64,000 nt of DNA from Longimicrobiaceae bacterium (GTDB lineage Bacteria > Gemmatimonadota > Gemmatimonadetes > Longimicrobiales > Longimicrobiaceae), in the NCBI GenBank assembly GCA_030447645.1, contig JAUJOM010000011.1:13465-77464 (forward strand). The letters run 5' to 3'. This document shows, piece by piece, positions 1 through 10,437 of this stretch. A program made the translations under genes and the position numbers. Below the pieces are notes generated by a model that saw only the letters and a list, made by a program, of their open reading frames with translations, ran no database searches and was not told where the DNA came from. Position 1 is the stretch's first letter, and every line of letters starts with the position of its first letter.

Positions 1-733
1 CGAGCCCAAGCACAATATGACCAAGTAGCTGCCCGGCGTCCGTATAGGCGATGCTGTACCCGCCCGCCAGCTCCCGCACCTTGCCAACGTCGTGAAGCAG
101 AGCGCCCGCCACGAGAAGGTCGCGGTCGACACGGGCGCCCTGCCCGGCATAGTGCGTGGCGAGGCGGTCGCACATCGCCGCCACCGACAGGGAGTGCTCC
201 AGCAGGCCGCCCACATAGGCGTGGTGATTCCGCTTGGCTGCGGGGTGCACCCGAAAAGCCTTGCCCAGCGAGGTTGCGGTGCCGAGGCAGCGATGGAGCA
301 GCGCCGCCAGCGGGCGGTCTCGCACGGAGCGGATGGCTGCTTCCAGCTCGGAGCACATCTCCGCGTGGTCCCGCGGGCTCGCGGGTAAAAAGAACTCCAG
401 GTCTTCGTCCTGCACGTGCAGCGGCTCCAGGTGGCTGACGCGCAGCTGAAGCTGGTCGCGGAAGATATCGACCCGGCCGTGCACGCCCACAAAGGTATCG
501 GGTGCGCACATGGGATCCAAGCGGGCGGCATCCTCCCAGACCTTGCCGGCGATGGTGCCGGAGCGGTCACCCAGGCGCAGATCCAGAAAGCTCTTGCTGT
601 ACCTGGTCTGGCTGAGCCGCCGGTCGTGCACCAGGTAGCATGCCACGACCTCGTCGCCGTCAACCAGCTCGGAAACGACCGGCCAGGGGAAGTACTCGGC
701 GCAAAACTCCCGCGGCCGAAGGCGCACGGTCAT
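1..733 (-). CDS. OB-fold/HD-domain 3'-5' exoribonuclease-like protein (YhaM family), C-terminus outside the window
   Basis: Only the first 244 residues are visible; the gene runs off the left edge. Residues 20-110 look like a nucleic-acid-binding OB fold (DLRLGDRSGTIAGKVW, then FVGVHGRVDIFRDQLQLRV). From about residue 165 an HD phosphohydrolase domain begins, with NHHAYVGGLLEHSLSV and the HD pair in AGALLHDVGKVREL near residue 215. This OB-then-HD order is that of YhaM/CBF1-type 3'-5' exonucleases acting on single-stranded RNA or DNA. The ATG at 733 overlaps the pyrC stop codon as ATGA, so it is probably translated by coupling to the pyr genes. The family call is good; the substrate is inferred. 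Confidence 0.8.
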   Translation of the reverse strand, partial: MTVRLRPREFCAEYFPWPVVSELVDGDEVVACYLVHDRRLSQTRYSKSFLDLRLGDRSGTIAGKVWEDAARLDPMCAPDTFVGVHGRVDIFRDQLQLRVSHLEPLHVQDEDLEFFLPASPRDHAEMCSELEAAIRSVRDRPLAALLHRCLGTATSLGKAFRVHPAAKRNHHAYVGGLLEHSLSVAAMCDRLATHYAGQGARVDRDLLVAGALLHDVGKVRELAGGYSIAYTDAGQLLGHIVLGL

Positions 734-2019
734 CGCGCCTCCCTTACCCAGATCGTGCGCCCACCCACGATGGTTCGCACCGCCCGGCCGCGAAGCCGCC
801 GCCCGCGAAACGGGGTGTTCCGGCTGAGCGAGGTAAAACGCGCGGGGTCTACCGTCCATGTCTCCTCCGGGTCGAAGACCGTTACGTCCGCGGGCGCACC
901 GGGCGTCAGCGTTCCGCCGGGGAGCGTCAGGGCTCGCGCGGGGGCACAGCTCATCCGTTCCACCAGCGTAAGCAGATCGAGCATCCCCGTGTGAACCAGT
1001 TCGGAAAGCACCACCCCGAGGGCTGTTTCCAATCCCACGATGCCGAAGGGGGCATCTTCAAACGCCTGCTCCTTTTCATCGTAGTGATGCGGGGCGTGGT
1101 CGGTGGCGATCACGTCCAGGGTGCCGTCCCGTACTCCCCCCCGCACCGCGCTCCGGTCGGCCTCACCACGCAGGGGCGGGTTCATCTTGGCGTCGGCCCG
1201 GTACGATTCCACTGCCGCGTCGGTAAGGGCGAGGTGGTGTGGCGTAGCTTCCGCCGTGACGCGCACACCCCGCTCTTTCGCCTCCCGGATCATCTCCACA
1301 CCCCGGCGGGTGGACACGTGCTGAATGTGCAAACGCCCGCCGGTCAATTCCGCGAGGAGCAGGTCCCGCGCGATCATGGCGTCTTCGGCGGCATTCGGAA
1401 TGCCCGTAAGGCCCAGCCGGGTGGAAACCACCCCCTCGTTCATGGAGCCGCCACGGGACAGGTGGAGGTCCTCGGCGTGAACCGAGACCGGGAGGTCAAA
1501 CGTTTGGCAGTACTCGAGCGCAGCGCGCATGAGACCCGCATTCACCACCGGCCTCCCGTCGTCCGTGATGGTGACGGCTCCGGCACCGACCAGCTCACCA
1601 ATCTCGCTGATCCGCTCCCCCGCCTGCCCCACGGTGATCGTTCCGGCGGGGTACACGCGTGCGAAGCCGGCACGCTCTCCCGCGGCACGAACGAACCCGA
1701 CCGCGGCGGGGTTGTCGATGGGCGGATCGGTGTTGGGCATGGCGACCACTGCCGTGAACCCACCGGCCGCGGCGGCGCGCGCCCCGCTGGCAATGGTTTC
1801 CTTGTGTTCGGAGCCGGGCTCGCGAAGGTGAACGTGTACGTCGATCAGCCCCGGGGCGACGACGCACCCGCCCACGTCCAGCGACTCGGCATCGTCCGGC
1901 CCGGCGAGTTCCCGCCCAAGCTCCGCCACTCGACCCTCTATCAGGAGCAGGTCCACCTGTGCATCCAAACGCTGGGAAGGATCGACGACACGGCCGCCGC
2001 GAATCACCAGCGGTCTCAT
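730..2019 (-). CDS. pyrC: Dihydroorotase
   Basis: Intact 429-residue protein catalysing cyclisation of carbamoyl-aspartate to dihydroorotate, third step of UMP synthesis. The metal-binding HxH of the amidohydrolase barrel is in [10 protein letters not shown] near residue 60. Later signatures are [31 protein letters not shown] and [14 protein letters not shown], which place it in the class I (B. subtilis-like) dihydroorotases. The gene sits between pyrB and the OB/HD protein with ATGA overlaps at both ends (2016-2019 and 730-733), so the cluster is translationally coupled. Unlike its neighbours it has no frameshift. Confidence 0.97.
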   Translation of the reverse strand: MRPLVIRGGRVVDPSQRLDAQVDLLLIEGRVAELGRELAGPDDAESLDVGGCVVAPGLIDVHVHLREPGSEHKETIASGARAAAAGGFTAVVAMPNTDPPIDNPAAVGFVRAAGERAGFARVYPAGTITVGQAGERISEIGELVGAGAVTITDDGRPVVNAGLMRAALEYCQTFDLPVSVHAEDLHLSRGGSMNEGVVSTRLGLTGIPNAAEDAMIARDLLLAELTGGRLHIQHVSTRRGVEMIREAKERGVRVTAEATPHHLALTDAAVESYRADAKMNPPLRGEADRSAVRGGVRDGTLDVIATDHAPHHYDEKEQAFEDAPFGIVGLETALGVVLSELVHTGMLDLLTLVERMSCAPARALTLPGGTLTPGAPADVTVFDPEETWTVDPARFTSLSRNTPFRGRRLRGRAVRTIVGGRTIWVREAR

Positions 2020-2991
2020 ACGTCGGCACCCCTTTTGGCGGCCTCCGCAAGCTCGGGAGCCCCACCAGCCAGCAGATACAGGACCGCCATGCGCACCGCC
2101 ACGCCGTTGGTGACCTGGTGCAGGATCACCGCGTGCGGCCCATCCGCCACGTCGGAATCGATCTCCACTCCCCGGTTCATGGGCCCGGGATGCAGAACCA
2201 GCACCTCTCTGGGGGCCCGGTCCAGGCGTGCCCGCGTAACGCCGAAAACGCGGTTGTACTCACGAGAGGACGGGACCAAGCCGCTCTTCATGCGCTCCAT
2301 CTGCAGCCGGAGCACGTTCAGCACATCCGCCCATTCAATTGCGGCCTCGATGCGGGTGAATACCCGTACATCCAGGGTCTCCACCTCCCGCGGGAGGAGC
2401 GTGCGGGGGCCGCATACCGCCACCTCGGCACCGAGCTTTCGGAGCCCCCAGATGTTGGAGCGCGCCACCCGGGAATGAAGCACGTCGCCGACGATGCACA
2501 CCCGGACGCCCTCGATGCGGCCCAGGTGGTCCCTGATGGTGAGCAGGTCCAGCAGTCCCTGGGTCGGGTGTTCGTGCTGGCCGTCCCCGCGTTGACCACG
2601 CTGGATGCGATGCGCTCCGCCAGGAATTGCGCGGCACCGGAGGCGCCATGCCGCATCACCACCATGTCGATCCGCATCGCCTCGAGATTGCGCGCGGTGT
2701 CCACCAGCGTTTCCCCCTTCAACACGGAGGAACCGGCGGAGCTGATGTTGACGGTGTCGGCGGAAAGGCGCTTTTCGGCGAACTCGAAGGAGAGATCCGG
2801 GTGCGGGTACTGTTCTCGAAGAAGGCATTGACGATCGTCTTCCCGCGTAGCACCGGCACCTTCTTGATGCGACGCTCGCTAATCTCCTTGAAGGGCTCCG
2901 CCGTGTCCAGGATGGAGGTGATCTGCGCCCGGGAAAGATCTTCCAGCGCGAGGAGGTCCTTGCCCAGCGCGGGTGCCGCGACCCGATTCAC
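2016..2991 (-). CDS. pyrB: Aspartate carbamoyltransferase catalytic subunit (two frameshifts)
   Basis: Condenses carbamoyl phosphate and aspartate. The N-terminal piece carries the carbamoyl-phosphate motif FFENSTRTR, the middle piece has [20 protein letters not shown], and the C-terminal piece has [30 protein letters not shown] and [13 protein letters not shown]. These lie in three registers. One junction is an extra GA in the GAGAGA stretch around 2790-2795, the other a missing C in the C run at 2585-2588 (restoring [14 protein letters not shown]). The start is GTG at 2991, overlapping the pyrR stop as GTGA. All catalytic motifs are present, so the lesions are probably sequence errors. No pyrI regulatory subunit is adjacent. 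Confidence 0.93.
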
Positions 2992-3541
2992 TCAGACGCG
3001 GGCGGAAGCAGGTCGATGCCGAAACGGCCGTCGATTTCCGGCACCAGCACCTCCACGCGGGCCTCGGGTGATACGGATATCTGCGTTCCCACGATGTCCG
3101 CATGGATCGGCAGCTCGCGCCCGCCACGATCCACGAGTACGCAGAGCAGTGTTCGGCGGGGCCGTCGAAGTCCGCCAGCTCATCCAGAGCGGCGCGCACG
3201 GTGCGCCCGGTAAAAAGCACATCGTCCACCACCACCACCTGGGCGTCGTCGATTCCCCCATCGGGGAGGCGGGTTTCGCCGACCACCGGCCTGGGGCCGA
3301 TGGACATCAGATCGTCCCGGTAAAGGGTGATATCCAGCGAGCCGGTCGGAATGGTTTTCCCCTCGTGTCGGCCGATCTCACCCGCGACCCACTGAGCCAG
3401 TTCCACGCCCCGGCGATGGATGCCGATGAGCACCAGGTTGGAGGTGCCACCCGCCCGCTCCACGATCTCGCGGGCGACTCGCACGAGGAGCTCTTCGGTA
3501 GCGGCGGAGTCGAGAAATGGTTGTCGTGAGGTGGGAAGCAT
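2988..3541 (-). CDS. pyrR: Bifunctional pyr operon regulator / uracil phosphoribosyltransferase (one frameshift)
   Basis: The protein reads from an ATG at 3541 ([19 protein letters not shown]), through [19 protein letters not shown] and the PRPP-binding loop [21 protein letters not shown], then needs one extra base at the G run 3158-3161 to continue as [18 protein letters not shown] and end in [14 protein letters not shown]. In other bacteria PyrR binds pyr mRNA and causes attenuation when UMP is high. Here the tadA stop is only about 32 nt upstream, leaving no room for a PyrR-binding loop and terminator directly before pyrR. Any RNA target must lie elsewhere, or the protein works mainly as an enzyme. 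Confidence 0.92.
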
Positions 3542-3573
3542 CGGTTCAACATACAGGGCAGCGGGAATGCATG

Positions 3574-4070
3574 TCAACGCACGTCCGGAACCGCACGCCG
3601 AGCGCGAAAAAACTCCCGCAGCAGGTGGCCGCACTCTTCGACCAGCACACCGGAGGAAAGCTGCACCCGGTGGTTCAACTGGGGATCGCGCACCAGATCG
3701 GCCAGCGAGCCACACATGCCGGCTTTCGGATCAGGCGTGCCAAAACGAGTCTTGGCATCCGGGAGAGGACAATGGCGCCGGCGCACATCGCGCAGGGCTC
3801 CAGCGTGACGTACAACGTGCACCCGAGCAGCCTCCAGTGGCCGCTCGCCTGCGCCGCGCGACGGATCGCCACCGCTTCAGCGTGGGCGGTGGGGTCTCCA
3901 AGGGTATGGGTTAGATTATGGCCGGCGGCGAGCAGCTCGCCAGCGCGGACGATCACCGCACCGACAGGAACCTCCCCCAGCTCTCCAGCGACCGCGGCTT
4001 CCTCGAGCGCGCGGCGCATCCACCGTTGGTCGTCCGCCTCTGCCTCGTACCCGGACGGCGGGTCAGGCAC
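3574..4070 (-). CDS. tadA: tRNA(Arg) adenosine(34) deaminase (one frameshift)
   Basis: Deaminates A34 to inosine in tRNA-Arg(ACG). The zinc and catalytic motif HAE is in GDPTAHAEAVAIRRA and the PCxxC motif in TLEPCAMCAGAIVLSR. One T must be restored in the A run at 3742-3745 (plus strand) to join SRMPRLV to FGTPDPKAGMCGSLADLV, after which the C-terminal helix ends VEECGHLLREFFRARR. The GTG start at 4070 overlaps the end of lexA by 8 nt. The length of about 165 residues is typical. It sits unusually between lexA and the pyr genes. Confidence 0.92.
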
Positions 4071-4705
4071 CTACCGATGTGGGCTTCCGGCCAAGCTGGC
4101 GGAACAAGCCTGTGACACGTCCGAGCAGCGTCCAGCCGTCATCCTCATGGACCAGGATCGGCGCGTAATCGGTATTTGCCGCTTCGAAGACCACTTCGGG
4201 GCCGTTGCGGAAGAGCCGCTTCACCATGGGCTCGCCACCGAGCTTCAGAGCGACAATCTCCCGTTGACCACGTCCTTCAGTTCGGCAGGTTCCACAACCA
4301 CCATATCGCCGTCCACGATACCGACGCCTTCCATACTGTTCCCGATCGCCTGGAGGAAAAGGCTTCCTCCGAACCTACCAGCGCGCGATCCACACCCAAG
4401 CGAGCGGTGGGCTGCTCGGCAAGGTAGCCACCATTCCCCGCAGCGGCCCGTCCCCGCACCGGCAAATCGAGCACGTGCGGGAACAGGTTGACTCCCAGCA
4501 GCTTGACGCCGCGCGAGCGCGACGGGTCCCGCTCGACGTGGCCTTTGTCGGCCAGTGCCTGCAGGTACTCCGGAGACGGTTTTCGTCGACTTGATGCCGA
4601 ACCTCTTGCCGATCTCGCGGATGCTCGGCTGGTAGGTGTTGCGGCGCAGATAATCAACAATGTAGTTGAGGATGCGGCGCTCGAGCTTCGAGAGGGCTGC
4701 GGCAT
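4063..4705 (-). CDS. lexA: LexA-type SOS repressor (several frameshifts)
   Basis: The N-terminal winged helix reads LSKLERRILNYIVDYLRR and YQPSIREIGKRFGIKST. The autocleavage region has GRAAAG (Ala-Gly cleavage site), the catalytic serine is in AIGNSMEGVGIVDGDMVVV and the catalytic lysine in EIVALKLGGEPMVKRL. At least four register changes are needed: one next to the start, one near 4590, one near 4340 and a missing base in the C run at 4260-4262. The ATG at 4705 is chosen because GGAGG lies 6 nt upstream. The C-terminus LFRQLGRKPTSVGA ends at 4063 inside the tadA start. An SOS repressor in a tRNA/pyrimidine cluster is noteworthy; no LexA box is evident to me here. Confidence 0.88.
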
Positions 4706-4770
4706 GTCGGCCTCCGGCGGAAGAAGCGTTCCAGACTTTTGCGGCAAAGTTAGGAGCGGATGTTTGCCCT

Positions 4771-6299
4771 GTCAACCAGCTTCATGCTTCAGCCATTGTA
4801 CGGCCTGGTCGATGCGGCGAAGAACCGTTTCCCGGCCCAGCGCGGCCGCGAATTCATCGATTCGGACTCGCAGCGGAGCCGGCGAGCGCCAACCGCAGCG
4901 GCTGAGCCACCTTGCCGAATCCAACCCCGACCTTTTCCGCGGTTTCACGGAGAGCCTGGTCTATCGCGGGCGGCTTCCAGCTTGTCCAGATCGGCGAGCG
5001 CGCCTCGCATGGCGGCGAGTCTCGCGATGGTCTCCTGCGGATCGCTCCAGTGCTTTCGCACCGTGGCCGGGTCGTACGCTATGACCTGCGCGAGGTAGCC
5101 CGCCGCTTTTTGAGCGAGGTCGTCCACCGTACGGGCTCGTGGCTTCAGGAGGTCCACAAGTGCGTCCAGGCGCGCTCCACCAGCGTCCGCCCCTCTGGCG
5201 GCTCTAAGACAAGCGGTCACCTGCTCCACCAGCCGCTCGGTGGGCATTCGCATCAGATGCTGGTGGTTCATCCAGTCCAGCTTCGCTGGATCGAAGACAG
5301 CGCTCTTCTTGTTGACCCGCTCCAGTGAAAAACGCTGTACCAGCTCAGCGGTTTCCATGATCTCCAGATCTTCACCGGGCGACCAGCCGAGCAGTGCCAG
5401 AAAGTTCACCAGCGCCTCCGGGAGAATCCCTGCGCGGCATACTCGCCCACGGGAGGTGGCGCCGTGCCGCTTGGACAATCGCTTGCCATCCGGCCCGAGG
5501 ATCATCGGGAAATGCGCGAACCGTCGGCACGGCTTCGCCGAGCGCGGTACAGCAGGATCTGCCGGGGCGTGTTGGCGATGTGGTCGTCGCCGCGGATCAC
5601 GTGGCTGATGCGCATGTCAGCGTCGTCCGACACCACCGCCAGGTTGTAGATCGGGGTGCCGTCCGTACGCAGAATGATGAAGTCGTCGATTTCCGCGTTT
5701 GGCCAGCGCGTGGGCCCGTGGACGGACTCGTCCCACTCTGTAGATCCGGCTGGCACGCGAAAGCGGACGGTGAACGCCTCGCGTGCCGCCCGCTCCTGCG
5801 CAGCGGTGGCCGGACTCAGCTGGGACGCCGGCGCAGCGGCGGTCGTAGCGGTACGCTCCCCCGCGTGCCACCGCCGCGTCGCGCTCAGCCTGCAGATGCT
5901 CGGGCGTGCAGAAGCAGCGGTATGCATGGCCGGATTGCACCAGCAGGAGCTCGCTGATCGGGCGAGCTTTGCACCTCGATGGCGCGGGGAATCCTTGAGG
6001 TCCGCCTGCGGGCGGGACCCTCGTCCCAGTCGAGTCCCAGCCAGGTCATTCCGTCCAGGATCGCCCGCCGGGAGCGTGGCCTGCGTCATCTCGCTGGAGG
6101 CAGCGCTCGTCCACGTACAGCGTCAGAGGTCTTCGATGCGCAGCACGAAGGTACGAACGATCCGCGGAATGCGGTCCTCTGCTCGCGCCAGCAGCCAATT
6201 GAAGAGAGCTGTCCGAGCCCCACATCAACGTGCAGGTACCCAGTCGGATGCTTGATCGTGTGCATCGAGTACGCGTACGCGTACGCACGGTTGGGTCAT
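4771..6299 (-). CDS. gltX: Glutamyl-tRNA synthetase (heavily frameshifted)
   Basis: Class I aminoacyl-tRNA synthetase. Fragments in several registers follow the expected order: PTGYLHV (HIGH-like) near 6235, LFNWLLARAED, FVLRIED, SGHAYRCFCTPEHLQAERDA, AEIDDFIILRTDGTPIYNLA, DMRISHVIRGDDHIANTPRQ, the KMSKS-like KRLSKRHGA near 5470, and the anticodon-binding part LLGWSPGEDLEIMETAELV and VFDPAKLDWMNHQHL. The last reading frame ends LRRIDQAVQWLKHEAG at 4771. The region 6200-6300, including a GTACGC hexamer repeat, is especially garbled. Being an essential gene, it is strong evidence that the lesions are sequence errors. Confidence 0.9.
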
Positions 6300-6361
6300 G
6301 GCGCACAAGGATACCGCGCCAGCGGATTTCCGGCAAACCACCCTGGGCACAGACTGATCGG

Positions 6362-7215
6362 TCAGAGCCGGAACGTGGTCACCAGGCGCTTTTCAGCTTC
6401 GGCCTGCACGTCCGCCTCTACCTCCACGTAGCGCTCAAGGCCGCTCCCCGGCGAGCTTCTCACGGAACAACTGATCGAGCTGAAACACCCCTGCGGAGTT
6501 GGACATTTCAATGCGCAGCCGCAACGGTTTTTCCTCTCCCGCCTCGATGTGTACCGCCTCGATTGCCGCCGCGGAAATGGAGTGGATGCTCATGGAGCCG
6601 GAAGCGACGGAAATGCGCGAGCGCCCTTTGGCCATGTCCAGAGCGTCAGCGACCCTGACGACACCGGCTTCCAGCGTCAGCGGCTTTCCGCCGGAGCGAT
6701 GGGCGATGATCGCGTGCAGGGTTTCGCAGCGAACAATGTCGCGGTGGGCACGTCGTAGATTTCGGCCAGCAGCTCCCGCAGCTTGCTCTGGGCCACGAAC
6801 AGGGAGAATGTCTCGTGTTCGGCGCGGTGAATTGAAATTCCGGTGTCGTGCAGCAACGCGCCCAGCGCCACCACCACTTCTGCGTCGTCGAGCGTCATCC
6901 CGTAGTGGGTAACCACGCCGGGCTCAATGCCCCGCCCCGCGCCGCCAGCAAGCGCAGCAGCTTCAGGGCGATGTTCATCACGATCTTGACGTGAACGGGG
7001 CCATGGTCGGTCATCCCGAGCCGCTCCACGGCATTCACGTTGGCGGCCAGCCAGAGCGCGTACAGTTCATCGTCCTGGTTGATGCGGTCGATCACAGTGG
7101 CGAGCTTCGGGTTGGCCCGGTTCGGTACATTCAGCACCAATCGATTCGCCATCCGTTCGGCGACGGTTCGGCCGAATGCCGCGGCCGGGTCGAGGATTAC
7201 AGAGATTTCAGCCAT
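6362..7215 (-). CDS. HD-domain metal-dependent phosphohydrolase (frameshifted)
   Basis: The N-terminus (MAEISVILDPAAAFGRTVAE) leads into an HD domain with MTDHGPVHVKIVMNIALKLL, TLDDAEVVVALGALLHDTGI (HD pair), ISIHRAEHETFSLFVAQSKL and VVRVADALDMAKGRSRI. The end of the protein carries AAAIEAVHIEAGEEKPLRLR and TTFRL. Three or more register changes fall near 6920, 6690 and 6450. The fold is a small-molecule or nucleotide phosphohydrolase; the substrate is unknown. It starts 8 nt inside the end of the YheT-like gene and lies upstream of gltX in the same direction. Confidence 0.75.
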
Positions 7216-8060
7216 CGTGTGGTTGCGAGTGCTGCGGCACGGCATAGCGGCAGTGAAACGGGCGGCTTCCCTTCCGCCCAAAATTGGGGCATCCAGGGGA
7301 ACCCGCGCGACGTGCCCACCGTACTCAGGGCGCGCCGAGGGTTTTTGACCTGATCGGGGGATCGCTTCCGCCGGAAGCGGGTCGTCGGCCGAGTGGAGGA
7401 GCAGCGTGGGGACGCGTATCGCCGACAAGTTCAGCGAGCTGGAGGCGTAGTAATGGTCCACGTCACGGATACGTGCAGTGGAACGGCTGGTCGAACTCCA
7501 CAGCGTGCGCGCATATCGCTCCACATCGCAGCGATGCGGAGATCCGCCCGATCAGTAGTTTCGGCGCAAGTCCGGATCATCTGGAGTACTGCGGACCCAG
7601 GCCGCGCTGCCGACCTGGCCGCGAGGTCAAGAACTGACACACATCGCGCGCTGGGAACCCCCGTCTCGCCCAGCCACGGCGTTGCCTCCGAGACAGCCTA
7701 CCGCTCAAGCGGTGCATGACGCGCGACGAAGGCTTCGGCCGCAAACGCCAGGTCACCCGTTTCTCCGGCATGGTAAAAGCGCGGCGCAAGGTTTGGCTCG
7801 CCGCCGCAGCTGCGGAAGTTCAAACCCGGCTGCGAAGCGTTTCCAGCACGTACAAGTTCACCGAGCAGGCGCAACGTCAGGCCTGACCAGGACAAGCGGC
7901 GCATCGGCGGAGGACGGCGCGACTTCAGTCGCCGTCTGCTGTGACGCTCACGGTGCTTGCACCTTCCGGCAGGCCTGGCGCGCCGCCCAGCGTTTGCATG
8001 CGGCCCCCGGAAGCATGCAGGCAGCAGATCGCATCGCCGGGCACTACGGCGTCGGCAATG
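7208..8060 (-). CDS. YheT-like alpha/beta hydrolase (badly frameshifted)
   Basis: Recognisable pieces match the YheT (COG0429) order: GGRMQTLGG near the N-terminus, LNFRSCGGEPN-APRFYHAGETGDLAFAAEAF, and the C-terminal DVDHYYASSSLNLSAIRVPTLLLHSADDPLPAEAIP followed by GGHV. The usual HGLEGS oxyanion region around 7870 and the nucleophile region around 7690 are scrambled by indels, so active-site residues cannot be confirmed. The stop near 7208 overlaps the next gene. The N-terminal limit is approximate. The family call rests mainly on the CGGEPN/YHAGETGDL block. Confidence 0.62.
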
Positions 8061-8154
8061 ACGTCGTTTTGCCCTACGACTCGCTCCTGGAGCAGGGCAC
8101 GGATGCGTATGTTATGCACCAATCCGCTTCCGTGCGCATGTCGCACCCGCCGCC

Positions 8155-9116
8155 ATGTTTCGGTCCTTTATCTTGCTCGTCGTCGGTTTCAACGCGCAGC
8201 GCCGCATCGGCGACACTCCCGTTGGCGTGCCCTCTCTGCTGGCCGATGAACGCTTCGGCTACGGCGCACGGTGAACGTCGACGCAAGTTCACTTTGCAGC
8301 CGAACGTGAGACAGCGGAGGGCGCCGCACGCTGCTCTTTCAGCAGCTTGTCGCCTGGCGCGGCAGCACCCAGCGGGTGGTCCAATGCGATCCGGGGCGGC
8401 GTGATACCTGGGACCCGTCGCGTGATCGCGAAGTGGGATTGGCGAACTCCGGTTCGCCTCCTGATGGGCGCTGGCGCTGCACGTCCAGCTCGATCCGACG
8501 CCGAACGACCGGGAACTACCCTGCTGAATCAACGGTTCGCGGGCTTACCTATTCCGGGTGGGTGGTCAAACTCCCTCGGCGGGGTGTCTTGGTCCGACGT
8601 CATCGTGCAGCGTTTCGATGAGCTGCTCGGAAGTGATGCGGAATACACCCGTGTCACCGCCACGGACCGGCGCTACTTCCCACTCGGTGGCCGGGTCACG
8701 TATGCTCAGCGACTCCTGCTGCAGAACGTTTGGGGTGACGCTCCCTTCTACGACCTGTTCATTGTCGAATCGTCGTTCAAGCGCCAGGAAGGGCTCGGGG
8801 GTGCGAAAACGTTGCGCGGCTTGCCCAAAAACCGCTATGTCGGCAATGGAATGGCGCTCGCGAACCTGGAGGCGCTGGCGCGCTGCCGACTTCCGCGCCG
8901 CCGGTCGTCCGCTCCACCTGGTCGTGAGCGGCTTTGTGGATTCCGGCCGTGTGTGGGAGGAGGGTGTGGTGCTCAGCGAGCTGTTGAGCGATCACCACCT
9001 CGGGTTCGGTGGGGGCTGCGTCTCGATGGGCGAAAACTTCGTGGTGGCGCTGGATCTTGCCCACTCCAGGGAGGCTGGTCTTCCCTTTTTACATCGGTCT
9101 AGGATACCTCTTCTAG
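8155..9116 (+). CDS. Outer-membrane beta-barrel protein, Omp85/surface-antigen family (frameshifted)
   Basis: The C-terminal half is clear: RVTYAQRLLLQNVWGDAPFY, then the hallmark GGAKTLRGLPKNRYVGNGMA (Omp85 GG-x-LRG block), LANLE, LHLVVSGFVDSGRVWEE, ENFVVALDLAHSREAGLPF, and a final aromatic strand ending in -GYLF at 9116, typical of BAM-inserted barrels. The N-terminal part (from MFRSFILLVVGFNA) is uncertain because of several indels. The gene is too short to carry POTRA domains, so it is a barrel-only member rather than BamA. It points to a diderm cell envelope. The acyltransferase gene begins 2 nt after the stop. Confidence 0.75.
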
Positions 9117-9118
9117 CC

Positions 9119-10437
9119 GTGTGGCTGCTCCCCGCTCTCGCGCAGGTTTCGGGCATTGCTGCCCGGACCTTTTATCGGCCTCACGCTGGCCGGTGAACAG
9201 GTGCCATTATCGGGGCCTGTGCTGCTCGTAGCCAACCACCCGAACTCACTGCTGGACCCGGCACTGGTAGCGGCCGCAGCGCGTCGCCCTGTCCGTTTCC
9301 TGGCTAAGGCTGCTGTTCAGCGATCCCGCCGTCGGGTGGCTGGTGCGGGTATCCGGAGCGATCCTCTCTTTCGCCCATCGGAAGATCCTACGGCAGCCGC
9401 TCGCAACGCGGACGTCTTCCGGGCGGTGCACACGGCTCTGGCGCAAGGGGCCGCAGTGGGCATCTTTCCGGAGGGCACCATGACACAACCAGCCTTCGCT
9501 GGTCCCATTGAAGACCGGGGCCGCACGCATGGCCCTGGGAGGTGCAAGCTGACGGGCGGCGCCTTCCCCATTATCCCGGTGGGCCTCACCTTCCGGGACA
9601 AGGAGCGGTTTCGCTCGGAAGCGCTCGCGGTGGTAGGCGAACCGGTCATGTGGGAGGACCTGGTAGGTGTGGGCGATGCGGCGGCTCGCGAGCTTACCCG
9701 CCGCATCGATGCTGCCCTGCGCCGCGTGACCGTGAACGTGGAGCAGTGGGAGGACCGTCCGCTGCTGGAAGCTGCGGAGGCGATTTACGCCACCGAGATC
9801 GAGGCGAGTGCCGGTCCCGCGCATCGCGTCAGCCGCCTTCACGAGGCGGCGCAAACCCTCGCCGAACTCCGCCGGTCCGCACCGGGGCGATGGCAACCGC
9901 TCGCCGCCGAGGTGGAAGAACACTGCCGAATGCTCAGCGCGCTCGGAGCGTCTCCCGAAAGCCTCCATAGCCTCCCCGGGTGGGGACTGCCGCACGATGG
10001 GCGGTACGCAAGATAGCCCTCTGGCTGGTCGCTGGGACCGCTATTGCTGGTGGGCAGCCTCTTCTTCTGGCTCCCTTACCGGGCACCCAGCTGGATCGTG
10101 ACTCACCTCGGCGTAAGCTCGGCTTCGCGCCACCTACAAGGTGCTGATCGGCTTCGTGGCTTTCATCCTTTGGCTCTTCGCGAGTGCAGTGACGCTCGCT
10201 TGGCAATTTGCCCCGGCCGCTGGACTCGCGATCGTAGCCGTGATGCCGGTGTTCGCCACCGGGACGCTGGTGCTCAGAGACGGCGCACGACAGCCTCACG
10301 GTTGCGCGACGCTCTTCGTGCAGCTGCGGCGCGGTGGGAAGTTCCGGGAACGTCTGCGCGAGCGCCAGCACGAACTTGCCCACCGGCTGGATGCGCTGCT
10401 CAGCCAGGCGTCGAAGCCGGTTCCGGAGTTTCGGTAG
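9119..10437 (+). CDS. PlsC-type 1-acylglycerol-3-phosphate acyltransferase with C-terminal membrane segment (frameshifted)
   Basis: Acyltransferase block I (HX4D) is in LLVANHPNSLLDPALVA, and block III in AVGIFPEGTM followed by AFPIIPVGLTFRDK. After about 270 residues of catalytic and helical sequence comes a hydrophobic C-terminus (VLIGFVAFILWLFASAVTLA, GLAIVAVMPVFATGTLVL) and a basic tail. Register changes occur near 9155, 9310-9345 and 10010-10130. The GTG start at 9119 follows the Omp85 stop, suggesting a small envelope operon. The last 38 nt overlap the convergent transporter gene. The acyl acceptor is inferred from family membership. Confidence 0.8.

Noticed and set aside
640-2478. Very long plus-strand open frame opposite pyrC and pyrB
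   Set aside because: It is antisense to well-supported pyr genes, has shadow-type composition (Arg/Pro/Gly-rich) and shows no domain.
6266-6289. GTACGC tandem hexamer repeat, possible phase-variation tract in gltX
   Set aside because: It lies in a garbled stretch of an essential gene where other indels are present; a sequencing artefact is more likely.
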